Shown one piece after another: positions 43,246-51,678 of a stretch of DNA of 64,000 nucleotides. This stretch comes from Jiangella gansuensis DSM 44835 (GTDB taxonomy: Bacteria > Actinomycetota > Actinomycetes > Jiangellales > Jiangellaceae). The notes under the pieces were generated by a model. It was not told where the DNA came from and did no database searches. It was given only the letters and a program-made list of their open reading frames with translations. The stretch covers positions 2,168,606 to 2,232,605 of the forward strand of contig NZ_KI911782.1 in NCBI RefSeq assembly GCF_000515395.1. The letters run 5' to 3'. Both the position numbers and the translations under genes were made by a program. The stretch's first letter is position 1. Each line of letters starts with the position of its first letter.

Positions 43246-45522
43246 GTGATCACGCGCAGAGCGGTGCCGGTCGGAGCTGGAGTCCTGGTCATTGCCGGCG
43301 CCCTCGGTGCGGCGGCCGCCGAACCCACGCCCGCGCCGACCGGGGCGCCGGCGACCGCGCCCGTCGGCGACTACGAGCCCACCGTCGAGTCGCTGTCCCG
43401 GCACGAGACGCCCGAGTGGTTCACCGACGCCAAGCTCGGCATCTTCATCCACTGGGGGCCGTACTCGGTGCCCGCCTATGCCCCGCCCGGCGGTGGCGCG
43501 CGGCCGGGCTCGGACGTCTACGCCGAGTGGTACTGGTACGAGATGAACCAGCCGGGGAGCCCGACCCACCAGCACCACGCGGAGACCTACGGCGAGGACG
43601 TGCCCTACGACGCGTTCGTTGAGCAGTGGAACCCCGTTCGCTTCGACCCCGAGCAGTGGCTGGACCTGTTCGCCGACGCCGGCGCGGAGTACTTCGTGCT
43701 GGTGTCCAAGCACCACGACGGCGTGGCCCTGTGGGACAGCGACACGACCGACCGTGACACGGTCGCGATGGGGCCGCGGCGTGACCTCGTCGCGGACCTG
43801 TTCGAGGCGGCCGACGACCGCTCGATGCGAACCGGCCTGTACTACTCGCTGGCCGAGTGGTACCACCCCGCCGGCGGCTGGGATCCGCCGCGCGGCCACA
43901 GCCTGGAGGAGGGGCCGGTCAACCCGTACACGGGCGACCCGGTGCCGTACACCGGCTACGTGCCGGTGTCCGACGACGTGCTGGACCACCAGTACCCGCA
44001 GATGCTCGAACTCGTCGACCGGTTCGACCCGGACATCATCTGGTGCGACATCGGGCCGCACGTGCCGCACAACAGCAACGAGTTCATGGCCTTCTACTAC
44101 AACCAGGCGAAGAACCGGCCGCAGCCCAAGGACGTCGCCGTCAACGACCGCTGCGGCAACGACGTGCACGACTTCGTCACGCGCGAGTACCGCAACCAGC
44201 CGGCCATCGATCCGAACCCGTGGGAGGCCACCCGCGGCCTCGGCCGCTCGTTTGGTTACAACGCCGAGGAGGGGCCGGAGGTCTACCTGAGCGCCGACCA
44301 GCTGATCGACAGCTTCGTCGACACGGTGAGCAAGAACGGGAACCTGCTGCTGAACATCGGGCCGATGGCCGACGGCTCGATCCCGGACATCCAGGCCGAC
44401 CGGGTGCGGGCGCTGGGCGCCTGGCTCGACGTGAACGGCGAGGCGATCCGCGGTGCCACCTACTGGACCCGCGCCGACGACGCGCACAGCAACGTGCCGG
44501 TGCGCTACACGGTCAACGACGGCGTGCTCTACGCGACCGCCCTGCAGTGGCCGGGCGAGGAGCTGGTCCTGTCCGGCGAGGTGCCGCTGGCGGCCGGCAG
44601 CACCATCACGCTGCTCGGTTCCGGCGGGGAGCCGCTGCCGTGGCGGCGCGACGGCCGTCAGGTCACGGTCACGATGCCCGCTGCCGGCGCCGCGGCGACG
44701 ACCAGTGAGCACGCCTACACCTTCGAGATCAGCACGCCCGGGCTCACCGACGTGCGCGACGTCGTTCGCACCTCGCTCGACGTCCCGGACAGCGCCGAGC
44801 CCGGCGAGTCGTTCGTCGCCACCGCCACCGTGACCAACCCGGGCGACCGGCACTCCGCGAGCGTGCGCGTCGAGCTGGGGGTCCCGGCGGGGTGGTCGGT
44901 GGCGCCGCGGCGCGACGTGCTCGGCCCGATGGCGCCCGACGAGTCGGCCACGGCCGAGTTCGTGGTGACGCCGCCCGCCGGGACCGCGACCGACCAGTAC
45001 CAGCTCACCGTCGTGACGTCGGCCGCCCACGTGGGTCAGGTCACCGGTGCCCCGGTGGTCGTCGGCTTCGAGAGCGCCGTGGACGTCGTCGCTCCGGCAA
45101 AGCTGAGTCCGGGCGTGATGGCGGTCGAGGGTGCGGAGTACTACGTCGACCGTGACGTGACGCTGCGCTCGCTGCCGGCCGAACTGCGCGGCGCCACGAT
45201 GATCCGCGGCGCCAACGACGACAAGCGGCTGACCGATCCGGAGTACCTCGTCGTCGACGCGCGCCGCGACCTCGACCTCTACGTGGCGCTGGACCCGCGA
45301 GGCGCACCGGAGAACGGCGGCTGGTGGCCGGCCTGGCTCGAGGAGCTCGGCTTCCGCCCGACCGGCGAGGAGATCGCCAGCGCCGGCGACGACGCCCAGC
45401 CGGCGCTCAGGCTGTTCAAGCTGGAACGGCCGGTGGCGGCGGGCGAGCGGATCGTCCTCGGTGGCAACGGCGCGACGACGGGTAGCTCTGGTACGTACGT
45501 CACCTTCGCCGTGCCGCGTTGA
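43246..45522 (+). CDS. Secreted GH29 alpha-L-fucosidase with NEW3-like domain
   Basis: 758 residues. A hydrophobic signal sequence (residues 8-25, ending AAAAEP) indicates export. The GH29 catalytic domain begins at about residue 55 with WFTDAKLGIFIHWGPYSVPAY; YFVLVSKHHDGVALWDS and IIWCDIGPHVPH follow, with Asp268 the likely nucleophile. After the barrel come a beta domain and an NPCBM-associated NEW3-like domain (about 500-600), then about 150 residues with no family recognised. It would remove terminal L-fucose from glycans outside the cell. The GTG start has GAGGGAGA upstream. Confidence 0.92.
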   Translation: MITRRAVPVGAGVLVIAGALGAAAAEPTPAPTGAPATAPVGDYEPTVESLSRHETPEWFTDAKLGIFIHWGPYSVPAYAPPGGGARPGSDVYAEWYWYEMNQPGSPTHQHHAETYGEDVPYDAFVEQWNPVRFDPEQWLDLFADAGAEYFVLVSKHHDGVALWDSDTTDRDTVAMGPRRDLVADLFEAADDRSMRTGLYYSLAEWYHPAGGWDPPRGHSLEEGPVNPYTGDPVPYTGYVPVSDDVLDHQYPQMLELVDRFDPDIIWCDIGPHVPHNSNEFMAFYYNQAKNRPQPKDVAVNDRCGNDVHDFVTREYRNQPAIDPNPWEATRGLGRSFGYNAEEGPEVYLSADQLIDSFVDTVSKNGNLLLNIGPMADGSIPDIQADRVRALGAWLDVNGEAIRGATYWTRADDAHSNVPVRYTVNDGVLYATALQWPGEELVLSGEVPLAAGSTITLLGSGGEPLPWRRDGRQVTVTMPAAGAAATTSEHAYTFEISTPGLTDVRDVVRTSLDVPDSAEPGESFVATATVTNPGDRHSASVRVELGVPAGWSVAPRRDVLGPMAPDESATAEFVVTPPAGTATDQYQLTVVTSAAHVGQVTGAPVVVGFESAVDVVAPAKLSPGVMAVEGAEYYVDRDVTLRSLPAELRGATMIRGANDDKRLTDPEYLVVDARRDLDLYVALDPRGAPENGGWWPAWLEELGFRPTGEEIASAGDDAQPALRLFKLERPVAAGERIVLGGNGATTGSSGTYVTFAVPR

Positions 45523-45585
45523 GCCAGGGCTACACTGGGCCCGTCCACACAATGGCGTTGTGCAGAGCACACCACGGGATGGGTC

Positions 45586-46425
45586 GTGGAACGGAACACC
45601 TCATCGTCGCTCCGGCGCGGGCTCGCGCTGCTCGACGCCGTCAGGGCCGCGACGCCGGCCGGTGGTGCGACGCTGAGTGAGCTGGCCCTGGCCGTCGGCG
45701 TGCACAAGAGCTCCGCGCTGCGGCTGCTCCAGCCGATGACGGAGACCGGGCTGGTCCGGGTGGGCCACGGCCGCTACGTGCTCGGTCCCCGTACGGCCCA
45801 GCTGGGGCGGGTGTACCTCGACTCCGTCGACCTGCGTGCGCTGGCCCAGCCGGCGCTGCGTCGCCTGGTCGAGCGGTCGGGGGAGTCGGTGCACCTCGTC
45901 CTGCCCGACCTGCCGCACATGGTCTACATCGACAAGATCGACGGGCCGGGGCGGGTGCGCATGAACTCGTCCATCGGGTCCCGGCAGCCGTGCCACTCCA
46001 CCGGGGTCGGGCGCGCCTATCTCGCCTTCGCCGGCAGCGACGCGGTGGAGCGGGTCATCGCGCTCGGGCTGACCGCCCGGACCACCCGCACCGTCACCGA
46101 TCCGGACGAGTTCCGCGCGCTGCTCGCCGCCGTCCGGGAGCGCGGCTACGCCGTCGACGACGTCGAGAACGAGGACGACATCCGCTGCGTCGCCGCCCCG
46201 GTGTTCGACCACGCGGGCACGGTGACGGCGGCGCTGTCGGTCTCCGGGCTGGCCACCCGGGTCACGCCGGAGCGGGTCGGCCCACTCGGCGAGCTGGTCG
46301 CGGCTGCCGGCCACGAGGTCTCCGCCCTGCTCGGCGCCCCGCCGCCCGAATCTCCGCACGCCGGCACCGTTTCGCCGTCCGCACGGACAACACCGTCCGC
46401 ACCGTCCAGAGAGGACACTCCATGA
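45586..46425 (+). CDS. IclR-family transcriptional regulator
   Basis: 279 residues. An N-terminal winged helix (SLRRGLALLDAV, TLSELALAVGVHKSSALRLL) precedes the IclR effector domain (MNSSIGSRQPCHSTGVGRAYLAF, GYAVDDVENEDDIRCVAAPVFD). IclR proteins bind small sugar acids or aromatics. Its stop overlaps the ATG of the aldolase gene, so it is in one operon with KDPG aldolase and KDG-type kinase and is likely their regulator. Confidence 0.92.
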   Translation: MERNTSSSLRRGLALLDAVRAATPAGGATLSELALAVGVHKSSALRLLQPMTETGLVRVGHGRYVLGPRTAQLGRVYLDSVDLRALAQPALRRLVERSGESVHLVLPDLPHMVYIDKIDGPGRVRMNSSIGSRQPCHSTGVGRAYLAFAGSDAVERVIALGLTARTTRTVTDPDEFRALLAAVRERGYAVDDVENEDDIRCVAAPVFDHAGTVTAALSVSGLATRVTPERVGPLGELVAAAGHEVSALLGAPPPESPHAGTVSPSARTTPSAPSREDTP

Positions 46426-47078
46426 GCGTCGACCGCATCGCCCCGAGCGCCCAGCTACGAGACACCGGGGTCATGGCGATCCTGCGCGCCCGTTCGGCCG
46501 ACCGCTTCGCCGACATCAGCCGCACTCTGGTCGCCGCCGGCATCACCTGCCTGGAGATCACCCTCACCTCGCCCGGTGCGCTGGAGGCGATTCGTGCCAT
46601 CCGCCAGGAGCTGCCCGGCAGCGTCGATGTCGGCGCCGGGACGGTGACCGACGCGGAGCAGGCGCGGGCCGTCGTCGAGGCCGGCACGGGTTTCGTGGTC
46701 TCGCCGTCGGTGGAGCCGGACGTGGTGGCCGTCGCCCGCGAGGCCGGCATCCCGGCGTACCCGGGCGCGTTCACGCCGACGGAGGTGCTGGCGGCGTGGC
46801 GGGCCGGCGCGAGCGTCGTGAAGCTGTTCCCGGGCTCGGCGGTGGGGCCGTCGTACATCAGGGCGCTGAACGGGCCGTTCCCGGACATCGAGATCATGCC
46901 GACCGGCGGCGTCAGCCTCGACAACATCGGCGACTGGATCCGGGCCGGCGCGGCCGGTGTGGGCCTGGGCGGCCCGCTGCTGGGCGACGCCGCCGACGGT
47001 GGGGACCTCGGCGCCCTGGCCGAGCGGGCCGCGAAGGCCCTGGCCGCCGTCCGCGCCGCGAAGGGCGACGCCGCGTGA
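46422..47078 (+). CDS. eda: 2-keto-3-deoxy-6-phosphogluconate / KHG aldolase
   Basis: 218 residues from ATG 46422 (ATGA overlap). GVMAILRA, the catalytic glutamate in CLEITLTSPGALEAI, VGAGTVTDAEQA and the Schiff-base lysine in GASVVKLFPGSAVGPSYIRAL identify a KDPG/KHG aldolase. It splits KDPG to pyruvate and glyceraldehyde-3-phosphate. Together with the kinase encoded immediately downstream it forms the lower part of a uronate or deoxy-sugar-acid pathway. Other 2-keto-3-deoxy acids could be the true substrate. Confidence 0.92.
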   Translation: MSVDRIAPSAQLRDTGVMAILRARSADRFADISRTLVAAGITCLEITLTSPGALEAIRAIRQELPGSVDVGAGTVTDAEQARAVVEAGTGFVVSPSVEPDVVAVAREAGIPAYPGAFTPTEVLAAWRAGASVVKLFPGSAVGPSYIRALNGPFPDIEIMPTGGVSLDNIGDWIRAGAAGVGLGGPLLGDAADGGDLGALAERAAKALAAVRAAKGDAA

Positions 47079-48019
47079 GCGGCGGGCTGGTCACGCTCGG
47101 CGAGGCGATGGCCCTGATGGCCGCCGCCGAGGTGGGCGGCTGGTCGCACCACCGCGACCTCAAGCTGTCCGTGGCCGGGGCGGAGCTGAACGTCGCCGTC
47201 GGTGCGCGCCGGCTCGGCGCCGCGGCCACCTGGATCAGCCGGGTCGGCGCCGACGGGTTCGGTGAGCTGATGCTGCGTGAGCTGCGCGCGGAGGGTGTCA
47301 CCGCCGTCGCGGCGGTCGACGACACCCGGCCGACGGGCCTCATGGTGAAGGAGCGGCCGACGAGCCAGCGCACCCATGTCCGGTACTACCGGGCCGGTAG
47401 CGCGGCCTCGGCCATGACGGCGTTCGACGTGCCGGTGGACGTGGTCGCGCAGGCCTCGGTCCTGCACGTCACCGGCATCACGCCCGCGCTCGGACCGGGT
47501 CCGGCCTCGGCCGTCCAACTGGCCATCGACACCGCCCGCCGGCACGGCACCACCGTGTCGCTGGACGTCAACTACCGCTCCGCGCTGTGGAGCCGCGCCG
47601 ACGCCGGTGCCGCACTCGAGCCGCTGGTCCGCAAGGCCGACGTGGTCTTCGCCGGCCCGGAGGAGGCGGCGCTGATCGTGCCGGACGGCGAGCCGGAGCA
47701 GCTGGCCCGGGCGCTGTCCGACCTGGGGCCGAAGCAGGTCGTCATCAAGCTCGGCGGTGACGGCGCGGTGTCCCTGGTCGACGGTGTCGCGCGCGTGACG
47801 CAGGCGGTGCCGGTGACGGTGGTCGACACCGTCGGCGCCGGGGACGCGTTCGTGGCCGGTTACCTAGCCGAGCTCATGGACGGCGCCGAGGCCGGTCAGC
47901 GACTTTCGACGGCGGCCGCCGCGGGGGCGCTGGCCTGCACCGTCCTCGGCGACTGGGAAGGCCTGCCTACCCGAGCCGATCTCGCGGCCCTCGGCGACAC
48001 GGAGTCCGTCCAGCGCTGA
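47075..48019 (+). CDS. PfkB-family sugar kinase, probably 2-keto-3-deoxygluconate kinase
   Basis: 314 residues from GTG 47075 (GTGA overlap). TLGEAMALMAA opens the fold, GGWS and SVAGAELNVAVGARRLG are substrate-lid residues of KDG-kinase-like members, and DTVGAGDAFVAGYLAELMDG contains the catalytic aspartate. Its position directly after KDPG aldolase supports phosphorylation of a 2-keto-3-deoxy sugar acid. A fructokinase or other PfkB specificity cannot be excluded by sequence alone. It converges on the MMPL gene across palindromic element 4. Confidence 0.88.
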   Translation: MSGGLVTLGEAMALMAAAEVGGWSHHRDLKLSVAGAELNVAVGARRLGAAATWISRVGADGFGELMLRELRAEGVTAVAAVDDTRPTGLMVKERPTSQRTHVRYYRAGSAASAMTAFDVPVDVVAQASVLHVTGITPALGPGPASAVQLAIDTARRHGTTVSLDVNYRSALWSRADAGAALEPLVRKADVVFAGPEEAALIVPDGEPEQLARALSDLGPKQVVIKLGGDGAVSLVDGVARVTQAVPVTVVDTVGAGDAFVAGYLAELMDGAEAGQRLSTAAAAGALACTVLGDWEGLPTRADLAALGDTESVQR

Positions 48020-48029
48020 GCCAGCCCAC

Positions 48030-48095
48030 CTCCCCCATGATCATCAAGACTTGACCCGGTCATAGCCGGGTGAAGTCTGGATGATCAAGGGGGAG
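48030..48095. repeat. Palindromic element 4, overlapping the 3' end of the MMPL gene
   Basis: Arms 48030-48059 and 48066-48095 are complementary at 27 of 30 positions around the loop TCATAG, with CATGATCATC on one arm and GATGATCAAG on the other. It separates the convergent kinase and MMPL genes. The right arm lies within the MMPL coding sequence and the left arm contains its stop codon. Confidence 0.85.
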
Positions 48096-50233
48096 TCCTC
48101 GCGCAGACCGATCCGGGCGTGCAGGCGCCGCAGGGGGTCCGGCGCCCACCAGTTGGCCCGGCCGGCCAGCCGCATCAGGGCCGGCATCAGGACGCCCCGG
48201 ATCACGGTCGCGTCGACCAGTACCGCCAGCGCCATGCCGATGCCTAGCTGCTGCAGGAACACGATGTCGCTGCTGGCGTACACGGCGAACGAGGCGGCCA
48301 GGATGACGGCGGCGGCGGTCACCAGCGGCGCGGACCGGGCGATGCCGCGCGGCACCGAGCCGATGACGTCGCCGGTGCGGTCGTAGTCCTCCTTGATCCG
48401 GGCCAGCAGGAACACCTCGTAATCCATCGACAGGCCGTAGGCGATGCAGAACATCAGCAGCGGAATGCTCGGTTCGATCACCCCGGTGGGCGTGAAGCCG
48501 AGCACGCCGGCCAGCCCGCCGTTCTGGAAGCCCCACACCAGCACCCCGAACATCACCGACAGGCTCAGCAGGTTGAGCACCGACGCTTTCAGCGGCGCCA
48601 CCACCGAGCCGGTCATGAGGAACAGCACCACGAATGTGACGCCCAGGATCAGCGCCGCCACCAGCGGCAGCCGCTCGACGACGCCGTCGCGGTAGTCGGT
48701 GAGCTCGGCCGGGTAGCCGCCGACGAGCACGTCGAACGGCGCCGCCAGCTCGCGCACGTCGGCGACCAGCCCGGTCGGGTCATCGGCCAGCCGTTCGCCG
48801 GTGGGGACGACGGCGAACCACGCGCCGGTGCCGTCGGCGTAGCGGGCGGGGTCGGCGGCAGCCGCCACCCGTGCGCCGTCGGCGAACGAACCGGCCGCGG
48901 AGTCCACGCGGTGGACGCCGTCGAGCGATGACAGCGCGGCCGCGTACGGGGCGATGTCGCCGTCGTCGGCGGCCGGCGCCACCACCTGCACGGCGTCGGC
49001 GTCCTCCGTCGTGAAGTCCGCCCGGATGGTGTCGTACATGTCCCGGACCGGCTGGCCGGCCGGGAGGACGCGGTCGTCGGGGGAGCCGAACTCGACGCCG
49101 GCGGCCGGTGCGCCCAGGCCGAGCAGCACCACGAGCGCCGCGCCGCCGCTGACCAGGGGCCGGCGCATCACCGTCGTCGACAGCCGATGCCAGAACCCTT
49201 CTTCACGCCCGGAGCCGGTGGCGCCGCGCCGCGCGGCCCGGTGTCCCAGCAGCGTGAGCGCGGCCGGCAGGACCACCGTCGCCCCGAACACGGCCGTCAG
49301 GACCACGGCGATGCCGGCGTACGCGAACGACGACAGGAACGGGAACGGGAAGACGAACAGCACCGCCAGCGACGCCGCCACCGTGGCCCCGCTGAACAGG
49401 ACCGTGCGGCCGGCACCGGTCACCGCGGCGCGCACGGCGTCCGGCACCGGTAGGCCGCGAGCCAGCTCCTCGCGGAACCGGTAGGTGACGAACAGGCCGT
49501 AGTCGACGCCCAGCCCGATGCCCATGACCAGCGCGATGTTGGACGCGAACGTGGAGACCTCGGTGAACACGGTGACGACGCGCAGGATGGCCAGCGTCCC
49601 GACGACGGAGAACAACCCGACCCCGAGCGTCACCAGGGCCGGACCGAGCCGCCGGTACACCAGCCACAGCAGCGCCCCGACCAGCGGCAGGATGATGAGC
49701 TCGGCTCGCAGGAAGTCGGTGCGGGCCTGTTCGGCCACGACGCGGAAGACCTCGTCACCACCGCCGATCTCGACATCGATGGGGCCGCCGGGGTCGCCGA
49801 AGGACTCCTCGATGCCGGGCAGGACGTCGCCGCGCACGTGGTCGGCGTCGCCGGGCACCCAGGCCAGCACCAGGGCGTGGCGGCCGTCCTCGCTGCGCAG
49901 CGTGTCGGTGGCATCGCTCCAGTAGGACCATGCGTCGCCGACACCCGGGTGGGCGGCCAGTTCGTCGGTCAGCGCGGCGCCGGCGGCCGCGACGGCAGCG
50001 TCGTCGACGGTGCCGTCCTCGGCGGTGACCAGCAGCGCGACGTTGGAGGTGCTGGTGTCGAACTGTTCGGCCAGGGCGTCGCGGGCCTGCAGGGACTCCG
50101 AGCCGGGAGCTTCGTAGCGGTTCAGCGCGAGGGCATCGACGACGGACGCGGCCAGAACCCCCGCGAGCAGGAACAGCAGGACGGATCCGGCCAGGACGCG
50201 GCGCGGTGCGCGGGTGACGTAACGGCCGAGCAT
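48044..50233 (-). CDS. MMPL-family (RND) exporter
   Basis: 729 residues from the ATG at 50233, with AGAGGGAG upstream on the minus strand; the frame extends further but without MMPL features. Two repeats each have one helix, an extracytoplasmic loop, then a five-helix bundle. The proton-relay helices read GIGLGVDYGLFVTYRFREEL and YGLSMDYEVFLLARIKEDY. Such proteins export lipids, siderophores or drugs. The last 17 or so residues (from SPLIIQTSPGYDRVKS) are encoded inside palindromic element 4. It diverges from a TetR gene with paired operators. Confidence 0.92.
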   Translation of the reverse strand: MLGRYVTRAPRRVLAGSVLLFLLAGVLAASVVDALALNRYEAPGSESLQARDALAEQFDTSTSNVALLVTAEDGTVDDAAVAAAGAALTDELAAHPGVGDAWSYWSDATDTLRSEDGRHALVLAWVPGDADHVRGDVLPGIEESFGDPGGPIDVEIGGGDEVFRVVAEQARTDFLRAELIILPLVGALLWLVYRRLGPALVTLGVGLFSVVGTLAILRVVTVFTEVSTFASNIALVMGIGLGVDYGLFVTYRFREELARGLPVPDAVRAAVTGAGRTVLFSGATVAASLAVLFVFPFPFLSSFAYAGIAVVLTAVFGATVVLPAALTLLGHRAARRGATGSGREEGFWHRLSTTVMRRPLVSGGAALVVLLGLGAPAAGVEFGSPDDRVLPAGQPVRDMYDTIRADFTTEDADAVQVVAPAADDGDIAPYAAALSSLDGVHRVDSAAGSFADGARVAAAADPARYADGTGAWFAVVPTGERLADDPTGLVADVRELAAPFDVLVGGYPAELTDYRDGVVERLPLVAALILGVTFVVLFLMTGSVVAPLKASVLNLLSLSVMFGVLVWGFQNGGLAGVLGFTPTGVIEPSIPLLMFCIAYGLSMDYEVFLLARIKEDYDRTGDVIGSVPRGIARSAPLVTAAAVILAASFAVYASSDIVFLQQLGIGMALAVLVDATVIRGVLMPALMRLAGRANWWAPDPLRRLHARIGLREDSPLIIQTSPGYDRVKS

Positions 50234-50268
50234 GATCGGCGGCTCCCTCTGGTAGCGTCGGCGAAAAG

Positions 50269-50311
50269 GCGAGTTGTGACTCGCGTTTTGAGAATACGAG
50301 TCATCGCTCGT
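50269..50311. promoter_or_regulatory. Paired TetR-type operators between the MMPL and TetR genes
   Basis: GCGAGTTGTGACTCGC (50269-50284) has perfect 6-base arms, and ACGAGTCATCGCTCGT (50296-50311) has the same layout with one mismatch. The two sites are 27 bases apart start to start, in the divergent promoter region between an exporter gene and a TetR gene, so the regulator probably represses both. Confidence 0.7.
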
Positions 50312-50399
50312 GTTTGTCCAACGAGTGGGCGGACGCGTCGGCTCGGGCACCTCACGGCGGTGCCGGACGTTGGCGATCAGCGGGAGAAGGGACGGCTGG

Positions 50400-51017
50400 G
50401 TGACGAAACGGCAGGCTCGCGGCGAGCGGCGAATCGAGCAGATCGTGGCCGCCGCGGCGGAGGTGTTCGCCGCGGCCGGCTACGAGGCCGCCACCACCAA
50501 CGCGATCGCGGCGCAGGCCGGCATCTCGCCGGGCTCGCTGTACCAGTTCTTCGCCAACAAGGACCAGATCGCCCGGGCACTGGCCGAGCGGTACGTCGAC
50601 GAGCTGGGTGCCGCGCAGGCGGCTGCGTTCGAGACGATCGATCTGGCCCAGGCCCCGCTGGCGGGCATGATCGAGGCGGTGATCGGCCCGCTGGTGGAGT
50701 TCAACCTCGCGAACCGGGGCTTCAAGGCGCTGTTCGCACGCGCCGACATGCCGCCGACGCTGACCGAGGCGGTCGCGCCGTTGCACGCCGCGCTGCTCGG
50801 CCGGGTGGTGGCCCTGCTGTCTCTGCGCGCGCCCGAGCTACCGGCGGCCGTCGTCGAACGCGCCGCCGTCGTGTCGATCCAGATCGTGCGTGCCATGATG
50901 CCGCTGATCGTGGCCGCTGAGGACACCGAACGCGACGCCCTGGTGGGGGAGCTGCGAGCGGCGTTGCACGGCTACCTCGCGCCGATGCTGGGCGACACCA
51001 CCGGTGGGCCCGGATGA
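50400..51017 (+). CDS. TetR-family repressor of the MMPL exporter
   Basis: 205 residues from GTG 50400, preceded by GGGAGAAGGGA. The helix-turn-helix (IEQIVAAAAEVFAAAGYEAATTNAIAAQAGISPGSLYQFFANKDQIARAL) is classic TetR. The ligand domain is unassigned. It diverges from the MMPL gene, and two matching operators lie between, which strongly suggests local control of the exporter. Its stop overlaps the start of the YdcF-like gene. Confidence 0.92.
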   Translation: MTKRQARGERRIEQIVAAAAEVFAAAGYEAATTNAIAAQAGISPGSLYQFFANKDQIARALAERYVDELGAAQAAAFETIDLAQAPLAGMIEAVIGPLVEFNLANRGFKALFARADMPPTLTEAVAPLHAALLGRVVALLSLRAPELPAAVVERAAVVSIQIVRAMMPLIVAAEDTERDALVGELRAALHGYLAPMLGDTTGGPG

Positions 51018-51628
51018 GCCGGCGGCCACGGATGTCGCCGCGGCGGTGGATCGCGCTGGCCGCGGCGGCCGCCGTCGTCGGGCTGGCCGTCCCGACCGTG
51101 TGGGCCTACGCCTCCAGCGCCGGGCGCATCCTGTCCGACCCGTCGTCGGCGCCGTCCACCGACGTCACCATGGTCATGGGCGCCGGCGTGCGCGCCGACG
51201 GCCGTCCCACCCGGCTGCTGGCCGGCCGGCTGGACGTCGCGGCGGACCTGTTCCACCTCGGCCGCACCCGCACGCTGCTGGTCAGCGGCGGTACCGCCCC
51301 CGGCGGGTACGACGAGCCGGCCGCGATGCGCCGTTACCTCGTCCAGGCCGGAGTGCCGGACGAGTCGATCATCGAGGACCCGCTCGGCGTCGACAGCTGG
51401 GCGTCGTGCCGCCGGGCTCGCGACGAGTTCGAGCTGGACCGGCTGCTGGTCGTCAGCCAGCGCTTCCACCTGCCCAGGACGGTGGCGCTGTGCCGGTCGG
51501 CCGGCATCGACGCGGTGGGCGTGGCGCACGACTCCAAGGAGTCGAACCCGCCCGGGACGCGGCAGGGCTACCTGCGCGAGGTGGCCGCGTCGGTGCCCGC
51601 GATGGCGCGCGGCCTCTTCTCCCGGTGA
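51014..51628 (+). CDS. YdcF/SanA/ElyC-like DUF218 protein
   Basis: 204 residues: one N-terminal transmembrane helix (about residues 12-32), then the DUF218 domain with MVMGAGVRADGRPTRLLAGRLDVAADL, LLVSGG, EDPLGVDSWASCRRAR and VVSQRFHLPRTVALCRSAGI. SanA-type members affect envelope integrity and vancomycin exclusion in enterobacteria; the reaction is not known. It is translationally coupled to the TetR gene. Its TGA stop is part of the left arm of palindromic element 5. Confidence 0.88.
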   Translation: MSRRPRMSPRRWIALAAAAAVVGLAVPTVWAYASSAGRILSDPSSAPSTDVTMVMGAGVRADGRPTRLLAGRLDVAADLFHLGRTRTLLVSGGTAPGGYDEPAAMRRYLVQAGVPDESIIEDPLGVDSWASCRRARDEFELDRLLVVSQRFHLPRTVALCRSAGIDAVGVAHDSKESNPPGTRQGYLREVAASVPAMARGLFSR

Positions 51629-51678
51629 TCGACAGGGCGCCGCTGCCCGCTGAGCGGTAGCAACCTCCTGTCGATCAC
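51625..51678. repeat. Palindromic element 5, supplying both stop codons
   Basis: GTGATCGACAGG (51625-51636) and CCTGTCGATCAC (51667-51678) pair perfectly around a 30-base loop. TGA of the plus-strand YdcF-like gene is 51626-51628, and TGA of the minus-strand SDR gene is 51677-51675, the same position in each arm. Confidence 0.85.
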
